Made by a program: the position numbers and the translations under genes. The notes beneath the pieces were generated by a model. It worked only from the letters and a program-made list of their open reading frames with translations, did no database searches and was not told where the DNA came from. This document shows, piece after piece, positions 18,240 to 27,728 of a stretch of DNA of 64,000 bases (position 1 is its first letter; every line of letters begins with the position of its first letter). The DNA is from Pseudomonas sp. S06B 330 (GTDB lineage: Bacteria > Pseudomonadota > Gammaproteobacteria > Pseudomonadales > Pseudomonadaceae): NCBI RefSeq assembly GCF_002845275.2, contig NZ_CP088149.1, forward strand, positions 3,468,501-3,532,500, read 5' to 3'.

Positions 18240-19424
18240 ATGAACACCCCGGAAATCTACGTAGTCAGCGCCGTCCGTTCGGCCATCGGCAGTTTTGGCG
18301 GCGCCCTCAAGGACCTGCCTCTGGCTGACCTGGCCAGCACCGTGACCCGTGCGGCAATCGAGCGAGCCGGTGTAGCACCTGAGCAGATCGGCCATGTGGT
18401 CATGGGCACGGTCATCCCTACCGAAGCCCGCGATGCCTACCTGGCCCGGGTCGCCGCGATGAATGCCGGCATTCCCAAGGAAACCCCGGCGTTCAACGTC
18501 AACCGCCTGTGCGGTTCGGGCCTGCAGGCCATTGTCTCCGCCGCCCAGAGCCTGCTGCTCGGTGACGCCGAGGCCGTGGTGGCAGCCGGTGCTGAATCCA
18601 TGAGCCGTGGCCCCTACCTGCTGCCGCAAGCCCGTTGGGGTGCGCGCATGGGTGATCTGCAGGGTGTCGACTACATGCTCGGTATCCTCCACGACCCGTT
18701 TGCTGGCTTCCACATGGGCATCACTGCCGAGAACGTTGCCGAGCGCAATGGCATCACCCGCCAGATGCAGGATGAACTGGCCCTGGTCAGCCAGCAACGT
18801 GCCGCCCGCGCCATTGCCGAAGGCCGTTTCGACAGCCAGATCGTGCCGATCGATATTCCTGGACGTAAAGGCACCGTGCGCTTTGAAGTCGACGAGCACG
18901 TGCGTGGCAACGTCACCGCCGAGCAACTGGCCGGGATGAAACCGGCGTTCAAGAAAGACGGCAGCGTCACGGCCGGCAATGCCAGCGGCCTGAACGATGG
19001 CGCCGGTGCGCTGGTGCTGGCCACCGGTGATTTCGTCAAACGCCATGGTCTTAAACCATTGGCGCGTCTGGTTGCCTATGCTCATGCCGGTCTCGAACCC
19101 GAGCTGATGGGCCTGGGCCCGGTCCCTGCTACACGCAAGGTCCTGGAAAAAGCCGGCCTTCAAGTGTCTGACCTGGACGTCATTGAATCCAACGAAGCCT
19201 TTGCTGCCCAGGCCTGCGCCGTGGCGGCCGAACTGGGCTTTGACCCCGAGAAGGTCAACCCCAACGGTTCTGGCATCTCCCTCGGTCACCCGGTCGGTGC
19301 TACCGGCGCAATCATTGCCACCAAAGCCATCCACGAACTGCAGCGCATTGAAGGCCGCTACGCCCTGGCCACCATGTGCATCGGCGGTGGCCAAGGCATC
19401 GCCGTGGTCTTCGAGCGCGTCTGA
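18240..19424 (+). CDS. Acetyl-CoA C-acetyltransferase / beta-ketothiolase
   Basis: 394-residue thiolase that joins or cleaves acetyl-CoA and acyl-CoA (acetoacetyl-CoA to two acetyl-CoA, or the C5 equivalent). The nucleophilic cysteine is in NRLCGSGLQAI (about residue 88), the general-base histidine in GHPVGATGA, and the second cysteine in MCIGGGQGIA. Length and motifs fit biosynthetic/degradative type II thiolases such as AtoB, PhaA and BktB. The start is the ATG at 18240. It leads an operon with 3-hydroxybutyryl-CoA dehydrogenase (17 nt apart) and a TetR regulator, which points to short-chain 3-hydroxyacyl-CoA turnover. Confidence 0.94.
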   Translation: MNTPEIYVVSAVRSAIGSFGGALKDLPLADLASTVTRAAIERAGVAPEQIGHVVMGTVIPTEARDAYLARVAAMNAGIPKETPAFNVNRLCGSGLQAIVSAAQSLLLGDAEAVVAAGAESMSRGPYLLPQARWGARMGDLQGVDYMLGILHDPFAGFHMGITAENVAERNGITRQMQDELALVSQQRAARAIAEGRFDSQIVPIDIPGRKGTVRFEVDEHVRGNVTAEQLAGMKPAFKKDGSVTAGNASGLNDGAGALVLATGDFVKRHGLKPLARLVAYAHAGLEPELMGLGPVPATRKVLEKAGLQVSDLDVIESNEAFAAQACAVAAELGFDPEKVNPNGSGISLGHPVGATGAIIATKAIHELQRIEGRYALATMCIGGGQGIAVVFERV

Positions 19425-19441
19425 ACCCAGGAGTTTTCACC

Positions 19442-20290
19442 GTGAGTATTCAAAACGTTGCAGTCATCGGCGCCGGTACCATGGGCAATGGCATTGCCCA
19501 GGTCTGTGCGGTGGCTGGTTACCAGGTTACCCTGATCGATGTGTCCGAGGCCGCGCTGGAGCGCGGCTTGACCACCTTGCGCAAGAACCTCGATCGTCAG
19601 GTCAGCAAACAGACCCTGGCCGCCGACGCTGCCGAAGCAGCGGTGGCACGAATTTCCACCAGCACTGACTACGCTCAATTGCAGCACGCACAGCTGGTGA
19701 TCGAGGCGGCCACCGAGAACCTTGAGCTGAAACTGCGCATCCTCCAGCAGATCGCCGCCAGCGTCAGCAGTGACTGCGTGATTGCCACCAACACCTCGTC
19801 GCTGTCGATTACCCAATTGGGAGCAGCGGTCAGTCAGCCTGAGCGGTTCATCGGCGTGCACTTCTTCAACCCGGTGCCGATGATGGCCCTGGTCGAAATC
19901 ATTCGTGGCCTGCAGACCAGTGACAGCACCTACGCAACGGCCCTGGCCCTGACCGAACAGGTCGGCAAATCGCCAATCAGCGCTGGCAACCGTCCGGGGT
20001 TCGTGGTCAATCGCATCCTGGTGCCGATGATCAACGAAGCCATCTTCGTGCTGCAAGAGGGCTTGGCCAGCGCCGAAGACATCGACACCGGTATGCGCCT
20101 GGGCTGCAACCAGCCGATCGGCCCGCTGGCCTTGGCCGACCTGATCGGCCTGGACACTCTGCTGGCGATCATGGAGGCCTTCCACGAAGGCTATAACGAC
20201 AGCAAGTACCGCCCTGCCCCTCTGCTCAAGGAAATGGTTGCCGCCGGCTACCTGGGGCGCAAGAGCGGTCGCGGCTTCTTCACCTACTGA
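19442..20290 (+). CDS. hbd: 3-hydroxybutyryl-CoA dehydrogenase
   Basis: NAD(P)-dependent reduction or oxidation between acetoacetyl-CoA and (S)-3-hydroxybutyryl-CoA. 282 residues with the N-terminal Rossmann motif VAVIGAGTMGNGIAQ. The catalytic block is GVHFFNPVPMMALVEII with the histidine, followed by NRPGFVVNRIL. The C-terminal segment GRKSGRGFFTY is typical. The start is GTG at 19442 behind CCAGGAG. It sits between the thiolase and a TetR gene, so the two enzymes act in sequence. Confidence 0.95.
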   Translation: MSIQNVAVIGAGTMGNGIAQVCAVAGYQVTLIDVSEAALERGLTTLRKNLDRQVSKQTLAADAAEAAVARISTSTDYAQLQHAQLVIEAATENLELKLRILQQIAASVSSDCVIATNTSSLSITQLGAAVSQPERFIGVHFFNPVPMMALVEIIRGLQTSDSTYATALALTEQVGKSPISAGNRPGFVVNRILVPMINEAIFVLQEGLASAEDIDTGMRLGCNQPIGPLALADLIGLDTLLAIMEAFHEGYNDSKYRPAPLLKEMVAAGYLGRKSGRGFFTY

Positions 20291-20300
20291 GGACGAGCCC

Positions 20301-20894
20301 ATGGACGCCGCTTTGCGCTGTACGAACTTCGAAGAGCGGCGTGACAAAGCCCTGGCGCTGTTCGCCGAAAAGGGCTTTGGCCAGGTCAGCATGCGCGAGC
20401 TGGCCAGCCACCTGGGCTTGACCGCAGGGTCGTTGTACCATCACTTCCCCAGTAAGCAGGACCTGTTGTACGACCTGATCGAAGAGTTGTATGAGGAACT
20501 GCTTGCCACCCTCAACCAGGGGCGCCGCGCCCATCAGCAAACCCTGGCGCAGGTCATTGCGGCGCATTGGGCGCTGCACACGGAGCGCCCGCTGCAGTTC
20601 CGTCTGGCCGAGCGGGATCAATGCTGCCTGAGCCCGGAGCAACAAGCGCGGATTGGCCAACTACGCCAACAGTATGAAACCGCGTTGCTGCGCCTGATTG
20701 TGCCCAAGGCCACCTTGCGGGGCCCGGCACTGGCCGCTACGGCCCATGTGATTGCCAACCTGCTCAACAGCTTGCCCAGTTGGTTGCAGGCCTCTCAACT
20801 CCCCCAGGCCCAGGGCCTGGCCTTGATGGAAAGCATGCTGCTGGGCGGCATCGAACGGACCTTGCGCGGTGAAAGCCTGAACTCGATGGTCTGA
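20301..20894 (+). CDS. TetR-family transcriptional regulator
   Basis: 197 residues with an N-terminal TetR helix-turn-helix (FGQVSMRELASHLGLTAG followed by SLYHHFPSKQDLLYDLIEEL) and an unclassified ligand domain. The ATG at 20301 is 10 nt after the dehydrogenase stop, so it belongs to the thiolase operon and probably feeds back on it. The ligand may be an acyl-CoA, by analogy with TetR proteins next to fatty-acid genes. Confidence 0.9.
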   Translation: MDAALRCTNFEERRDKALALFAEKGFGQVSMRELASHLGLTAGSLYHHFPSKQDLLYDLIEELYEELLATLNQGRRAHQQTLAQVIAAHWALHTERPLQFRLAERDQCCLSPEQQARIGQLRQQYETALLRLIVPKATLRGPALAATAHVIANLLNSLPSWLQASQLPQAQGLALMESMLLGGIERTLRGESLNSMV

Positions 20895-20942
20895 GGCCAA
20901 GCGTGGTCGCAGGCGCGCTAACCGCCAGCGACCGTTCGTGCC

Positions 20943-22136
20943 TCAACGCGGTCTGGGAAGCGGCAGGCGCACGGTGAAGGTAGCGCCCTTGCCCTCGGCA
21001 CTCTGAACCTCAATACTGCCGCCATGGGCCAATACGATCTGCTCCGAGATGTACAACCCCAGGCCCAGCCCAGCATTACCTGGATTGCTGGCCACCCGCT
21101 CGAACTGCTGGAAGATGCGCTGCTGGTTCTGCTCACTGATACCGATACCCTGGTCGCGAACCTCGATGCAGGCCAGATCCTGCTGCTCGAAGGTGCGCAC
21201 TTGTACCGGATGGTTTGCCCCATAGCGCAAGGCATTGGTCAGCAGGTTGGCCACGACCTGTTCGATGCGAAATTCATCCCAAACACCTGGAAGCGGTACC
21301 TGATCCTTGAACTCGATGGACGATGCCGCTGCCGCTGCCTGGGCGGCGAAATTCTCGATCAAGCCCGCGACCAGCTGACTCAGGTCGAACTGAATGGGCC
21401 GGATGGACAGCTTGCCGGTACGGATCCGCGACACATCGAGCATGTCCTCTATCAGACGAATCAAGCTATTGATCTGGCGCTCATCGCGCTCGACCATGGC
21501 GCGCATCTTGTCCAGGGTAAACGCATCGGCGTTGTCCCGGGCCAGGTGTAGCTTGCGTAGCTGGGTTTCCAGAATCAGGCCATTGAGCGGCGTGCGTACC
21601 TCATGTGAGACAATCGACATGAAGTCATCGCGCATGCGCACCGCATGCTCCAGTTCGCGGCGGGTAACCTGCAACTGGGAAAGCAGTTGCTCCTGCTCAG
21701 CGCGGCTGCGCTCCAGCGCTTCGAGTTGTTGGCCCAAGGCTTTGCGCTGGCGGAAAAGGTCAACGAACACCGCGACTTTGCTTTTTACCGCCTGGTTGTC
21801 CAGTGGTTTGTGCAAGAAGTCCACCGCGCCGCTTTCATAGCCCTTGAAGGCATAGTTCATCTCACGCCCGGCGGCGCTGACGAAAACAATCGGGATGTTC
21901 TTGGTTTTTTCTGTACCGCGCATCAATTCGGCCAGCTCGAAACCGTTCATGCCCGGCATCTGTACATCCAGAATTGCCAGGGCAAACTCATGTTCGAGCA
22001 ACAACGACAGCGCCTGGTCGGCAGATTGGGCCTGATGCACTTCACAATCGCTGCCCTTGATCAGCGCCTCCAGTGCCAGGAGGTTTTCTGGCAGGTCGTC
22101 GACGATCAGTAGCTTGGCTTGGATATGGCTTAGCAT
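20943..22136 (-). CDS. Receiver-histidine kinase hybrid (REC-HisKA-HATPase)
   Basis: 397 residues in an unusual order: receiver domain first (LLIVDDLPENL, phospho-acceptor Asp in AILDVQMPGMNG), a short coiled coil, a HisKA with FMSIVSHEVRTPLNG (phospho-acceptor His), then HATPase_c with LTNALRYGA, DQGIGIS and GLGLGLYISEQ. There is no membrane segment, so it is cytosolic and takes input through its own receiver. Its start overlaps the CheB gene by 7 nt. It is the last gene of a four-gene operon with CheR and a giant hybrid kinase and probably closes a phosphorelay. Confidence 0.93.
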   Translation of the reverse strand: MLSHIQAKLLIVDDLPENLLALEALIKGSDCEVHQAQSADQALSLLLEHEFALAILDVQMPGMNGFELAELMRGTEKTKNIPIVFVSAAGREMNYAFKGYESGAVDFLHKPLDNQAVKSKVAVFVDLFRQRKALGQQLEALERSRAEQEQLLSQLQVTRRELEHAVRMRDDFMSIVSHEVRTPLNGLILETQLRKLHLARDNADAFTLDKMRAMVERDERQINSLIRLIEDMLDVSRIRTGKLSIRPIQFDLSQLVAGLIENFAAQAAAAASSIEFKDQVPLPGVWDEFRIEQVVANLLTNALRYGANHPVQVRTFEQQDLACIEVRDQGIGISEQNQQRIFQQFERVASNPGNAGLGLGLYISEQIVLAHGGSIEVQSAEGKGATFTVRLPLPRPR

Positions 22137-22705
22137 TCAGAAAATTCCAGCTTGGCGAGCAATTGCCCGATGCCGCTCAACGGCAGTATGTGGTCAGGCC
22201 GGTGCAGAGCCAGCGCCGCGTTGGGCATGGTTGCGACCTGCGCTTCGTGCGGGTCCTGGACGATGGTGTAACCGCCCAACTGCTTGATCTGTGCCAGGCC
22301 GCGCGCACCGTCTTCGTTAGCACCGGTTAGCAGCACACCCAGCAGCGCCGGGCCATAGGCATCGGCAGCCGACTCAAAAAGGATGTCGATGGCAGGCCGG
22401 GAAAAGTACACCCGTTCTTCCTGGCTCAACGAAAAACAGCGGTCCTGCTCCACCGACAGGTGATAACCGGGACCGGCGAAATAGATCATGCCCGGGGCTA
22501 CCGGCTGTTTGTCTTGCGCTTCGCACACCGGGCGCCGGAGCCTGCGGCTGAACACTTCGGCCAACTGGCTGTGGCGGTCATCGGGCAAGTGCAGCACGCA
22601 CACCAAGGGGATCTGAAAATCCACCGGCAGGTCATGGAACAGCTGCAGCAAGGCGCTGACACCACCGGCCGAAGCGCCCAGCGCAACCGCCTGAATGCCG
22701 TTCAT
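22130..22705 (-). CDS. CheB-type methylesterase domain protein lacking a receiver
   Basis: 191 residues equal to the catalytic domain of CheB only. The serine is in LGASAGGVS, the histidine in VLHLPDDRHS, and the aspartate in LLTGANEDGARG. Normal CheB has an N-terminal receiver that gates the enzyme; none is present here. The protein would remove methyl groups (or deamidate glutamine) on a chemoreceptor or another glutamate-methylated protein set by the CheR encoded just upstream. It overlaps both neighbours (4 and 7 nt). Confidence 0.92.
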   Translation of the reverse strand: MNGIQAVALGASAGGVSALLQLFHDLPVDFQIPLVCVLHLPDDRHSQLAEVFSRRLRRPVCEAQDKQPVAPGMIYFAGPGYHLSVEQDRCFSLSQEERVYFSRPAIDILFESAADAYGPALLGVLLTGANEDGARGLAQIKQLGGYTIVQDPHEAQVATMPNAALALHRPDHILPLSGIGQLLAKLEFSEC

Positions 22706-23523
22706 GATTTACGGTAGATCCGTTCTGGCTTGACCAGTGCCTGGAACTGGTCCGCGTAGGCGGAAAAATCCAGGGTTTCTTTGCTGCCCAGCACCAGGAA
22801 GCCACGGTGACACAACGAGTCGTGGAACAAGCCGAAGGCGCGATCCTGCAAGGCTTTGTTGAAATAGATCAGCACGTTGCGGCACGAGATCAACTGGGTT
22901 TCGGAAAACACGCTGTCGGTCGCCAAGCTATGATCGGCAAAGGTGACGTTGTCACGCAGGCTGCTGTCGACAATGGCGTTGCCGTAGGCGCAGGTGTAGT
23001 ACTCGCTGAAGTCGCGCAGGCCACCGGCCTTGCGGTAGTTCTGTTCATACTCACGCATGTTCTGCATCGAATAGATGCCCTGCTTGGCCTTGTCCAGGGA
23101 ACTGGGGTTGATGTCGGTGGCGTAGATGATGGTGCGCTCCAGCAGGCCTTCTTCACGCAACAGAATCGCCATCGAATAGACCTCCTCACCGGTGCTACAG
23201 CCGGCAATCCAGATCTTCAGCGATGGCCATGTGCGCAGCAGCGGCACCACCTCCTGGCGTACCGCCAGGTAGTGCTCCGGGTCGCGAAACATCTCGCTGA
23301 CCGGGATGGTCAGGAACTGCAGCAACTGCATGAACATGCCCGGATCGTGCAGCACCCGCTCCTGCAGCGCCGAGACCGTTTTGCACTCGAACTGGCGCAA
23401 GGCATGCAGGATCCGGCGCTTGATCGAGGCACCGGAGTAATCACGAAAGTCATAGCTGTACTTGAGGTAAATAGCCTCGATCAGCAGCCGTATTTCGATG
23501 TCGGTATTACGTTCGATAGTCAA
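22702..23523 (-). CDS. CheR-type protein-glutamate methyltransferase
   Basis: 273 residues: a short N-terminal helical domain and an S-adenosylmethionine-binding catalytic domain with IWIAGCSTGEEVYSMAI, YATDINPSSLDKA and ISCRNVLIYFN, all diagnostic for CheR. No methyl-accepting receptor, CheA or CheW is nearby. In this operon the likely partner is the hybrid kinase encoded upstream, as in pseudomonad CheR/CheB-hybrid kinase systems. ATGA overlaps occur at both ends. Confidence 0.93.
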   Translation of the reverse strand: MTIERNTDIEIRLLIEAIYLKYSYDFRDYSGASIKRRILHALRQFECKTVSALQERVLHDPGMFMQLLQFLTIPVSEMFRDPEHYLAVRQEVVPLLRTWPSLKIWIAGCSTGEEVYSMAILLREEGLLERTIIYATDINPSSLDKAKQGIYSMQNMREYEQNYRKAGGLRDFSEYYTCAYGNAIVDSSLRDNVTFADHSLATDSVFSETQLISCRNVLIYFNKALQDRAFGLFHDSLCHRGFLVLGSKETLDFSAYADQFQALVKPERIYRKS

Positions 23524-26500
23524 ATTCGCTCCAGTTGCGGCAGCCAGACACGGATCAGCGAGAACAACCGGTCAAGGTCTATCGGCTTGGCCAGGTAATC
23601 GTTGGCCCCGGCTTGCAGGCACCGTTGCTGGTCATCCTTCATGGCCTTGGCGGTGACCGCAATGATCGGCAGCTTGCGCCACTGCGCTTGCTTGCGGATC
23701 CGCCGCGTGGCTTCGTAGCCGTCCATTTCCGGCATCATCACGTCCATCAGCACCAGATCGATATCAGGGTTTTGCTCAAGCCGCTCGATCGCCTCGCGAC
23801 CATTGCGGGCAATCTCGACGATCGCCCCCTTGTGCTCGAGTGCGCTGGTCAGGGCGAAGATATTGCGTACGTCATCATCGACCAAGAGCAATTTGCGCCC
23901 TTCGAACACCTTGTCGCGACTGCGCGCCGTCTTGAGCATGCGCTGTCTTTCATGGGACAGCGTCGACTCGACTTTGTGCAGAAACAGTGTCACTTCATCG
24001 AGCAGGCGCTCCGGTGAGCGGGCCCCCTTGATGATGATCGAGCGTGAGTACTTGAGCAGGTCGGCTTCTTCATCACGGGTCAGGTTGCGTCCGGTGTAGA
24101 CAATCACCGGTGGGAACGAACGGATGTCCTCGTCCGACATGCGCTTGAGCAGCTCATTGCCGAGCATGTCCGGCAGTTTCAGGTCGATGATCATGCAGTC
24201 GTAGATGTTCTCGCGCAGCAGATCCAGCGCCTCCTGAGCCATGCCGACCGCAGTGATCTCAATGTCATCGTCGCCGATCAAGCGGGCAATGCTTTCGCGC
24301 TGCAGGTCATCGTCTTCGACCAGAAGGATATGCTTGAGCTTCTGGGTCAATTTGGCTTCCAGACGCGCGAATACTGCCTTGAGTTCTTCGCGGCTGGCGG
24401 GTTTGACCGCATAGCCGACGGCGCCCATGTGCATGGCCGCCTCCACGCGGTCTTCAACCGAAATGATATGCACCGGAATGTGCCGGGTGCTGGCCTGCTC
24501 CTTGAGGCGCTGCAACACGGTGAGGCCGGAGTGATCAGGCAAGCGCATATCCAGCAGAATCGCGTCGGGAATGAAACTCGCCGCCAGCTCATAGCCCTCA
24601 TCAGCGGCCTGGGCAACCAGACAGCTATAACCCAGCTCATGGGCCAGGTCATAGAGAATGCGGGCAAAATTCGGCTCATCTTCGACCACTAGAATGCAAC
24701 GGTTACTGAACGGTGCCAGGTCGCGGTCGTCGGCAAATGCCGGCGTGCTACGCGCAATCACTGCAGCGTTAAGCGGCGTTTGCGGCTCGGGCTCTACCCG
24801 CGTGGCCATGGGCTGATTGACGATCATGGCCGGAGCCTGCTCAATCATGGGCTCATAGCGTTGTGGCAGGATCAGACTGAATACACTGCCCTTGCCGATA
24901 CTGCTGTCGACACTGATCCGACCGCCAAGCAACTGCGCCAGATCACGCGAGATCGACAAGCCCAGACCGGTGCCGCCATAGCGCCGATTGCTGGTGCCAT
25001 CGGCCTGGTGGAAGGCCCCGAAGATACGCTGTTGCTGGTCGGCGGCGATGCCAATGCCGCTGTCGCGCACCGAGAAAACCATACCGGTGCCTACCTGATA
25101 GCTGACCGTCAGGCTGACCTGGCCGCGCTCGGTGAACTTCACGGCATTGGACAGCAGATTTTTGAGGATCTGCTCCAGACGCTGGCGGTCGGTATACAGG
25201 GTCGCAGGGACCTGCGGCTCGATGACCACGCTGAAGCTCAGTTGCTTATCGCGGGCCAGCGGTTCGAACAGGCTCTGCAAGCCTTCGGTCAGGCGCACCA
25301 CCTGGGTGGTCTCCGGCCGTACTTCGAGTTTGCCGGCCTCGACCTTAGCGATATCGAGGATGTCATTGATCAAGTTGAGCAGGTCATTGCCTGCCGAATA
25401 AATCGACTCGGCAAACTTGACCTGTTCTGCGCTGAGGTTGTCCTGCGGGTTTTCCGCCAGCAGCTTGGCCAGGATCAGCGAACTGTTGAGTGGCGTGCGC
25501 AACTCGTGGGACATGTTGGCAAGGAACTCTGACTTGTATTTGCTGGAGCGCTGCAGCTCTTCGGCGCGCGTCTGCAATTCGAGCTGCGCCTGATTCAATT
25601 CACCGTTCTTGCGGTCCAGGGCATCACGTTGCTCGGCCAGGGCGTCGGTGCGTTCAGCCAGTTGCTCGTTGGTCTGTTCGAGTTCGGCCTGCTGGGTCTC
25701 AAGGTGCGCCTGTGACTCTTTGAGCACTCGCGATTGCTCTTCGAGCTCTTCGTTGGCCGTTTTCAGCTCTTCCTGCTGGACCTGCAGCTCTTCGTTTAGC
25801 TGCTGGGTCTCGGCCAACACCTCCTGCAGGCGTTGACGGTAACGTGCGCTCTCAATCGAGGTGCCAAGGTTATCGGCAACCAATTCCAGCAGCTCGATAT
25901 CGCGGTCGGTCAATGGCCGCAGGAAACCCAGTTCGACCACACCGTTGATCTGCCCGTCATTGCTTGACGGCATCACCAGCACACTGCGCGGTAAACCTTC
26001 CCCCAATCCGGAACTGACTTTGAAGTAATCATCGGGCACATGATCAAGCCGCAACAGACGCCCCTGACTCAGCGCCTGACCGAGTATGCCCTCCTGCTGA
26101 CCCACCACCTGCTCGCGGGCCTCCTGTTCACTGGAGAAACCATAGCTGGCCACACGGCGCAGGCCACCATGTTCGTCTCGCACGTAGAGTGCTGCGACCA
26201 CACTGCCCAGATAACCGGCGAAAAAACGCAGGATATTGTTGCCCAGCATCGGTAACGTCAGTTGGCCAAGCACCTGTTCGGCCAGTTGCGTCTGACCGCT
26301 GCGCAACCAGGCCTGTTGCTCCAAACGCTGGGTTGAGCGCTGCTGGGCTTGCAGGTTACTGGTGTAGCTGTTTGACAATGCCAGCAAGTCGCGCCGGCCC
26401 AGGTAGGCCAACAAGGCGCTGAGCAGGACGATAAACAACAAGTACACCGAAATCGCCGCCATGGTCAGGCTGCTGACCTGTTCATTACGCGCCACCCGCA

Positions 26501-27014
26501 ACTGCTGTTCCATGCCGGTAAAGGCTTCGAACTCCTTGCGGATCTCGTCAGTGATGCGCTTGCCGCGGCCGACGCGGATCGGTTCACGGTAATCACCGTC
26601 CTCGCGACGCAGGCTGATCATCTGGGCGGCAAAGGCATTCCACTCTTGCTGCAAGCCGATCAACCGATCAAGGCGGTCAACTTGCTGCGGGTTGTCCTTG
26701 ACCAGTTGCTGCAGCCCCATCAACCCTGACAGCACTTGGGGCTTGGCCACCTCGTAGGGATCGAGAAAACGTTCGTCGCCGGTGATCAGGAAGCCGCGCA
26801 TGCCGGTTTCCATATCAATCGACAGCTTGACCGCTTCGTTGGCGTTATTGATCACCCGGTCGGTATGTTCCACCCATTGGATGGCCGACAACAGGTAATT
26901 GATCACCACCACGAACACCACCGCACTGAGTAGGCCTACCCCCAGGGGCAGGGCGATGTTGCGGCTCAGCAACTTGCGAAAGCTTTGCTGATCTATCGAG
27001 GCTGGCTGAATCAT
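23520..27014 (-). CDS. Giant hybrid sensor kinase: CHASE3-GAF-coiled coil-HisKA-HATPase-REC-REC-REC
   Basis: 1164 residues from the ATG at 27014 (MIQPASIDQQSF). The order is: a membrane helix at about 20-45, a CHASE3 periplasmic domain (MRGFLITGDERFLDPY), a second helix at about 190-210, a GAF domain (about 240-390), a long glutamate-rich coiled coil, HisKA with FLANMSHELRTPLN (phospho-His about 502), HATPase_c (FGAFHQADGTSNRRYGGTGL), then three receivers beginning LVVEDEPNF, LLVEDDDLQ and LLVDDDVRN. The last has LVLMDVMMPEMDG and a full phosphorylation pocket. It heads the operon with CheR, CheB and REC-kinase genes. The coiled coil is a plausible target for glutamate methylation. The TTG at 27041 is an alternative start. 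Confidence 0.93.
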   Translation of the reverse strand: MIQPASIDQQSFRKLLSRNIALPLGVGLLSAVVFVVVINYLLSAIQWVEHTDRVINNANEAVKLSIDMETGMRGFLITGDERFLDPYEVAKPQVLSGLMGLQQLVKDNPQQVDRLDRLIGLQQEWNAFAAQMISLRREDGDYREPIRVGRGKRITDEIRKEFEAFTGMEQQLRVARNEQVSSLTMAAISVYLLFIVLLSALLAYLGRRDLLALSNSYTSNLQAQQRSTQRLEQQAWLRSGQTQLAEQVLGQLTLPMLGNNILRFFAGYLGSVVAALYVRDEHGGLRRVASYGFSSEQEAREQVVGQQEGILGQALSQGRLLRLDHVPDDYFKVSSGLGEGLPRSVLVMPSSNDGQINGVVELGFLRPLTDRDIELLELVADNLGTSIESARYRQRLQEVLAETQQLNEELQVQQEELKTANEELEEQSRVLKESQAHLETQQAELEQTNEQLAERTDALAEQRDALDRKNGELNQAQLELQTRAEELQRSSKYKSEFLANMSHELRTPLNSSLILAKLLAENPQDNLSAEQVKFAESIYSAGNDLLNLINDILDIAKVEAGKLEVRPETTQVVRLTEGLQSLFEPLARDKQLSFSVVIEPQVPATLYTDRQRLEQILKNLLSNAVKFTERGQVSLTVSYQVGTGMVFSVRDSGIGIAADQQQRIFGAFHQADGTSNRRYGGTGLGLSISRDLAQLLGGRISVDSSIGKGSVFSLILPQRYEPMIEQAPAMIVNQPMATRVEPEPQTPLNAAVIARSTPAFADDRDLAPFSNRCILVVEDEPNFARILYDLAHELGYSCLVAQAADEGYELAASFIPDAILLDMRLPDHSGLTVLQRLKEQASTRHIPVHIISVEDRVEAAMHMGAVGYAVKPASREELKAVFARLEAKLTQKLKHILLVEDDDLQRESIARLIGDDDIEITAVGMAQEALDLLRENIYDCMIIDLKLPDMLGNELLKRMSDEDIRSFPPVIVYTGRNLTRDEEADLLKYSRSIIIKGARSPERLLDEVTLFLHKVESTLSHERQRMLKTARSRDKVFEGRKLLLVDDDVRNIFALTSALEHKGAIVEIARNGREAIERLEQNPDIDLVLMDVMMPEMDGYEATRRIRKQAQWRKLPIIAVTAKAMKDDQQRCLQAGANDYLAKPIDLDRLFSLIRVWLPQLERI

Positions 27015-27091
27015 CTCAAAAGGTCCGAGCAAGTGAATCAAACAAAAGAGTGTGGCGGATTATTCGAGTAATAGTTCTACTTTTCCACGTC

Positions 27092-27236
27092 GACAGCCGT
27101 TTCAGTGGCTGTCTACACACCAGTCTAAGCAGCTTTTGCACTTCTGGCAGGGCATTTAGCCAGCATTTGAGACCTGCAAGCGCTAATCGTTCCCTGCACG
27201 CGCAGGGATGGTTATGCTGCAAAGCACGCAGGGAAC
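27092..27236 (+). promoter_or_regulatory. Structured leader upstream of the receiver gene with competing hairpins
   Basis: GACAGCC-N8-GGCTGTC (27092-27113) is a perfect 7-bp stem. Further on, TCCCTGC (27191-27197) pairs with GCAGGGA (27202-27208), while the longer GTTCCCTGC (27189-27197) pairs perfectly with GCAGGGAAC (27228-27236). The two pairings exclude each other. The receiver gene starts at 27293. Confidence 0.45.
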
Positions 27237-27292
27237 TTCAGGCATCCCCTGGCTTACAGAGTATCAACAGACATTTGTACAGGACTTTCACC

Positions 27293-27655
27293 ATGCCCTC
27301 ATCTCACCCACCCCTTCTGGTTGTCGAGGATGACGCCATCGTACGCATGCTGATCGTCGATGTACTTGAAGCGTTGGGCTATGCCGTCATTGAGGCCGAT
27401 AACGCCGCGGCGGCCTTGAGGGTTCTCAATAATCCTCAGCAATCGCTGGCCCTGATGATGACCGACATCGGCCTGCCGGATATGGATGGCAAGGTGTTGG
27501 CGGGCAAGGCCCTCGACGCCAGGCCGACGCTGCCGATCCTGTTCGCCAGTGGCTATGGCGACAGCGTCCAAGTGCCGCAAGGCATGCACCTGATCGGCAA
27601 GCCGTTCAGCATCGATCAGTTGCGCGACAAGGTACGAAGCATTCTGGCGGAGTAA
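27293..27655 (+). CDS. Single-domain response regulator
   Basis: 120 residues, all receiver: acidic pocket LVVEDDAIVR, phospho-acceptor in MMTDIGLPDMDG, conserved lysine in IGKPFSIDQL. There is no output domain. It resembles receivers that serve as phosphate sinks or shuttles. It is divergent from the hybrid-kinase operon across about 280 bp and may be the shared target or sink of those kinases. The ATG at 27293 begins the receiver fold; upstream codons have no protein character. Confidence 0.9.
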   Translation: MPSSHPPLLVVEDDAIVRMLIVDVLEALGYAVIEADNAAAALRVLNNPQQSLALMMTDIGLPDMDGKVLAGKALDARPTLPILFASGYGDSVQVPQGMHLIGKPFSIDQLRDKVRSILAE

Positions 27656-27728
27656 GGACGGCAATGCCGGCTCCCAGCGTGGCGCCAATCTGTTCTAATA
27701 GGCGTTTTTGCCAAGGCGCTTTTCGCAC

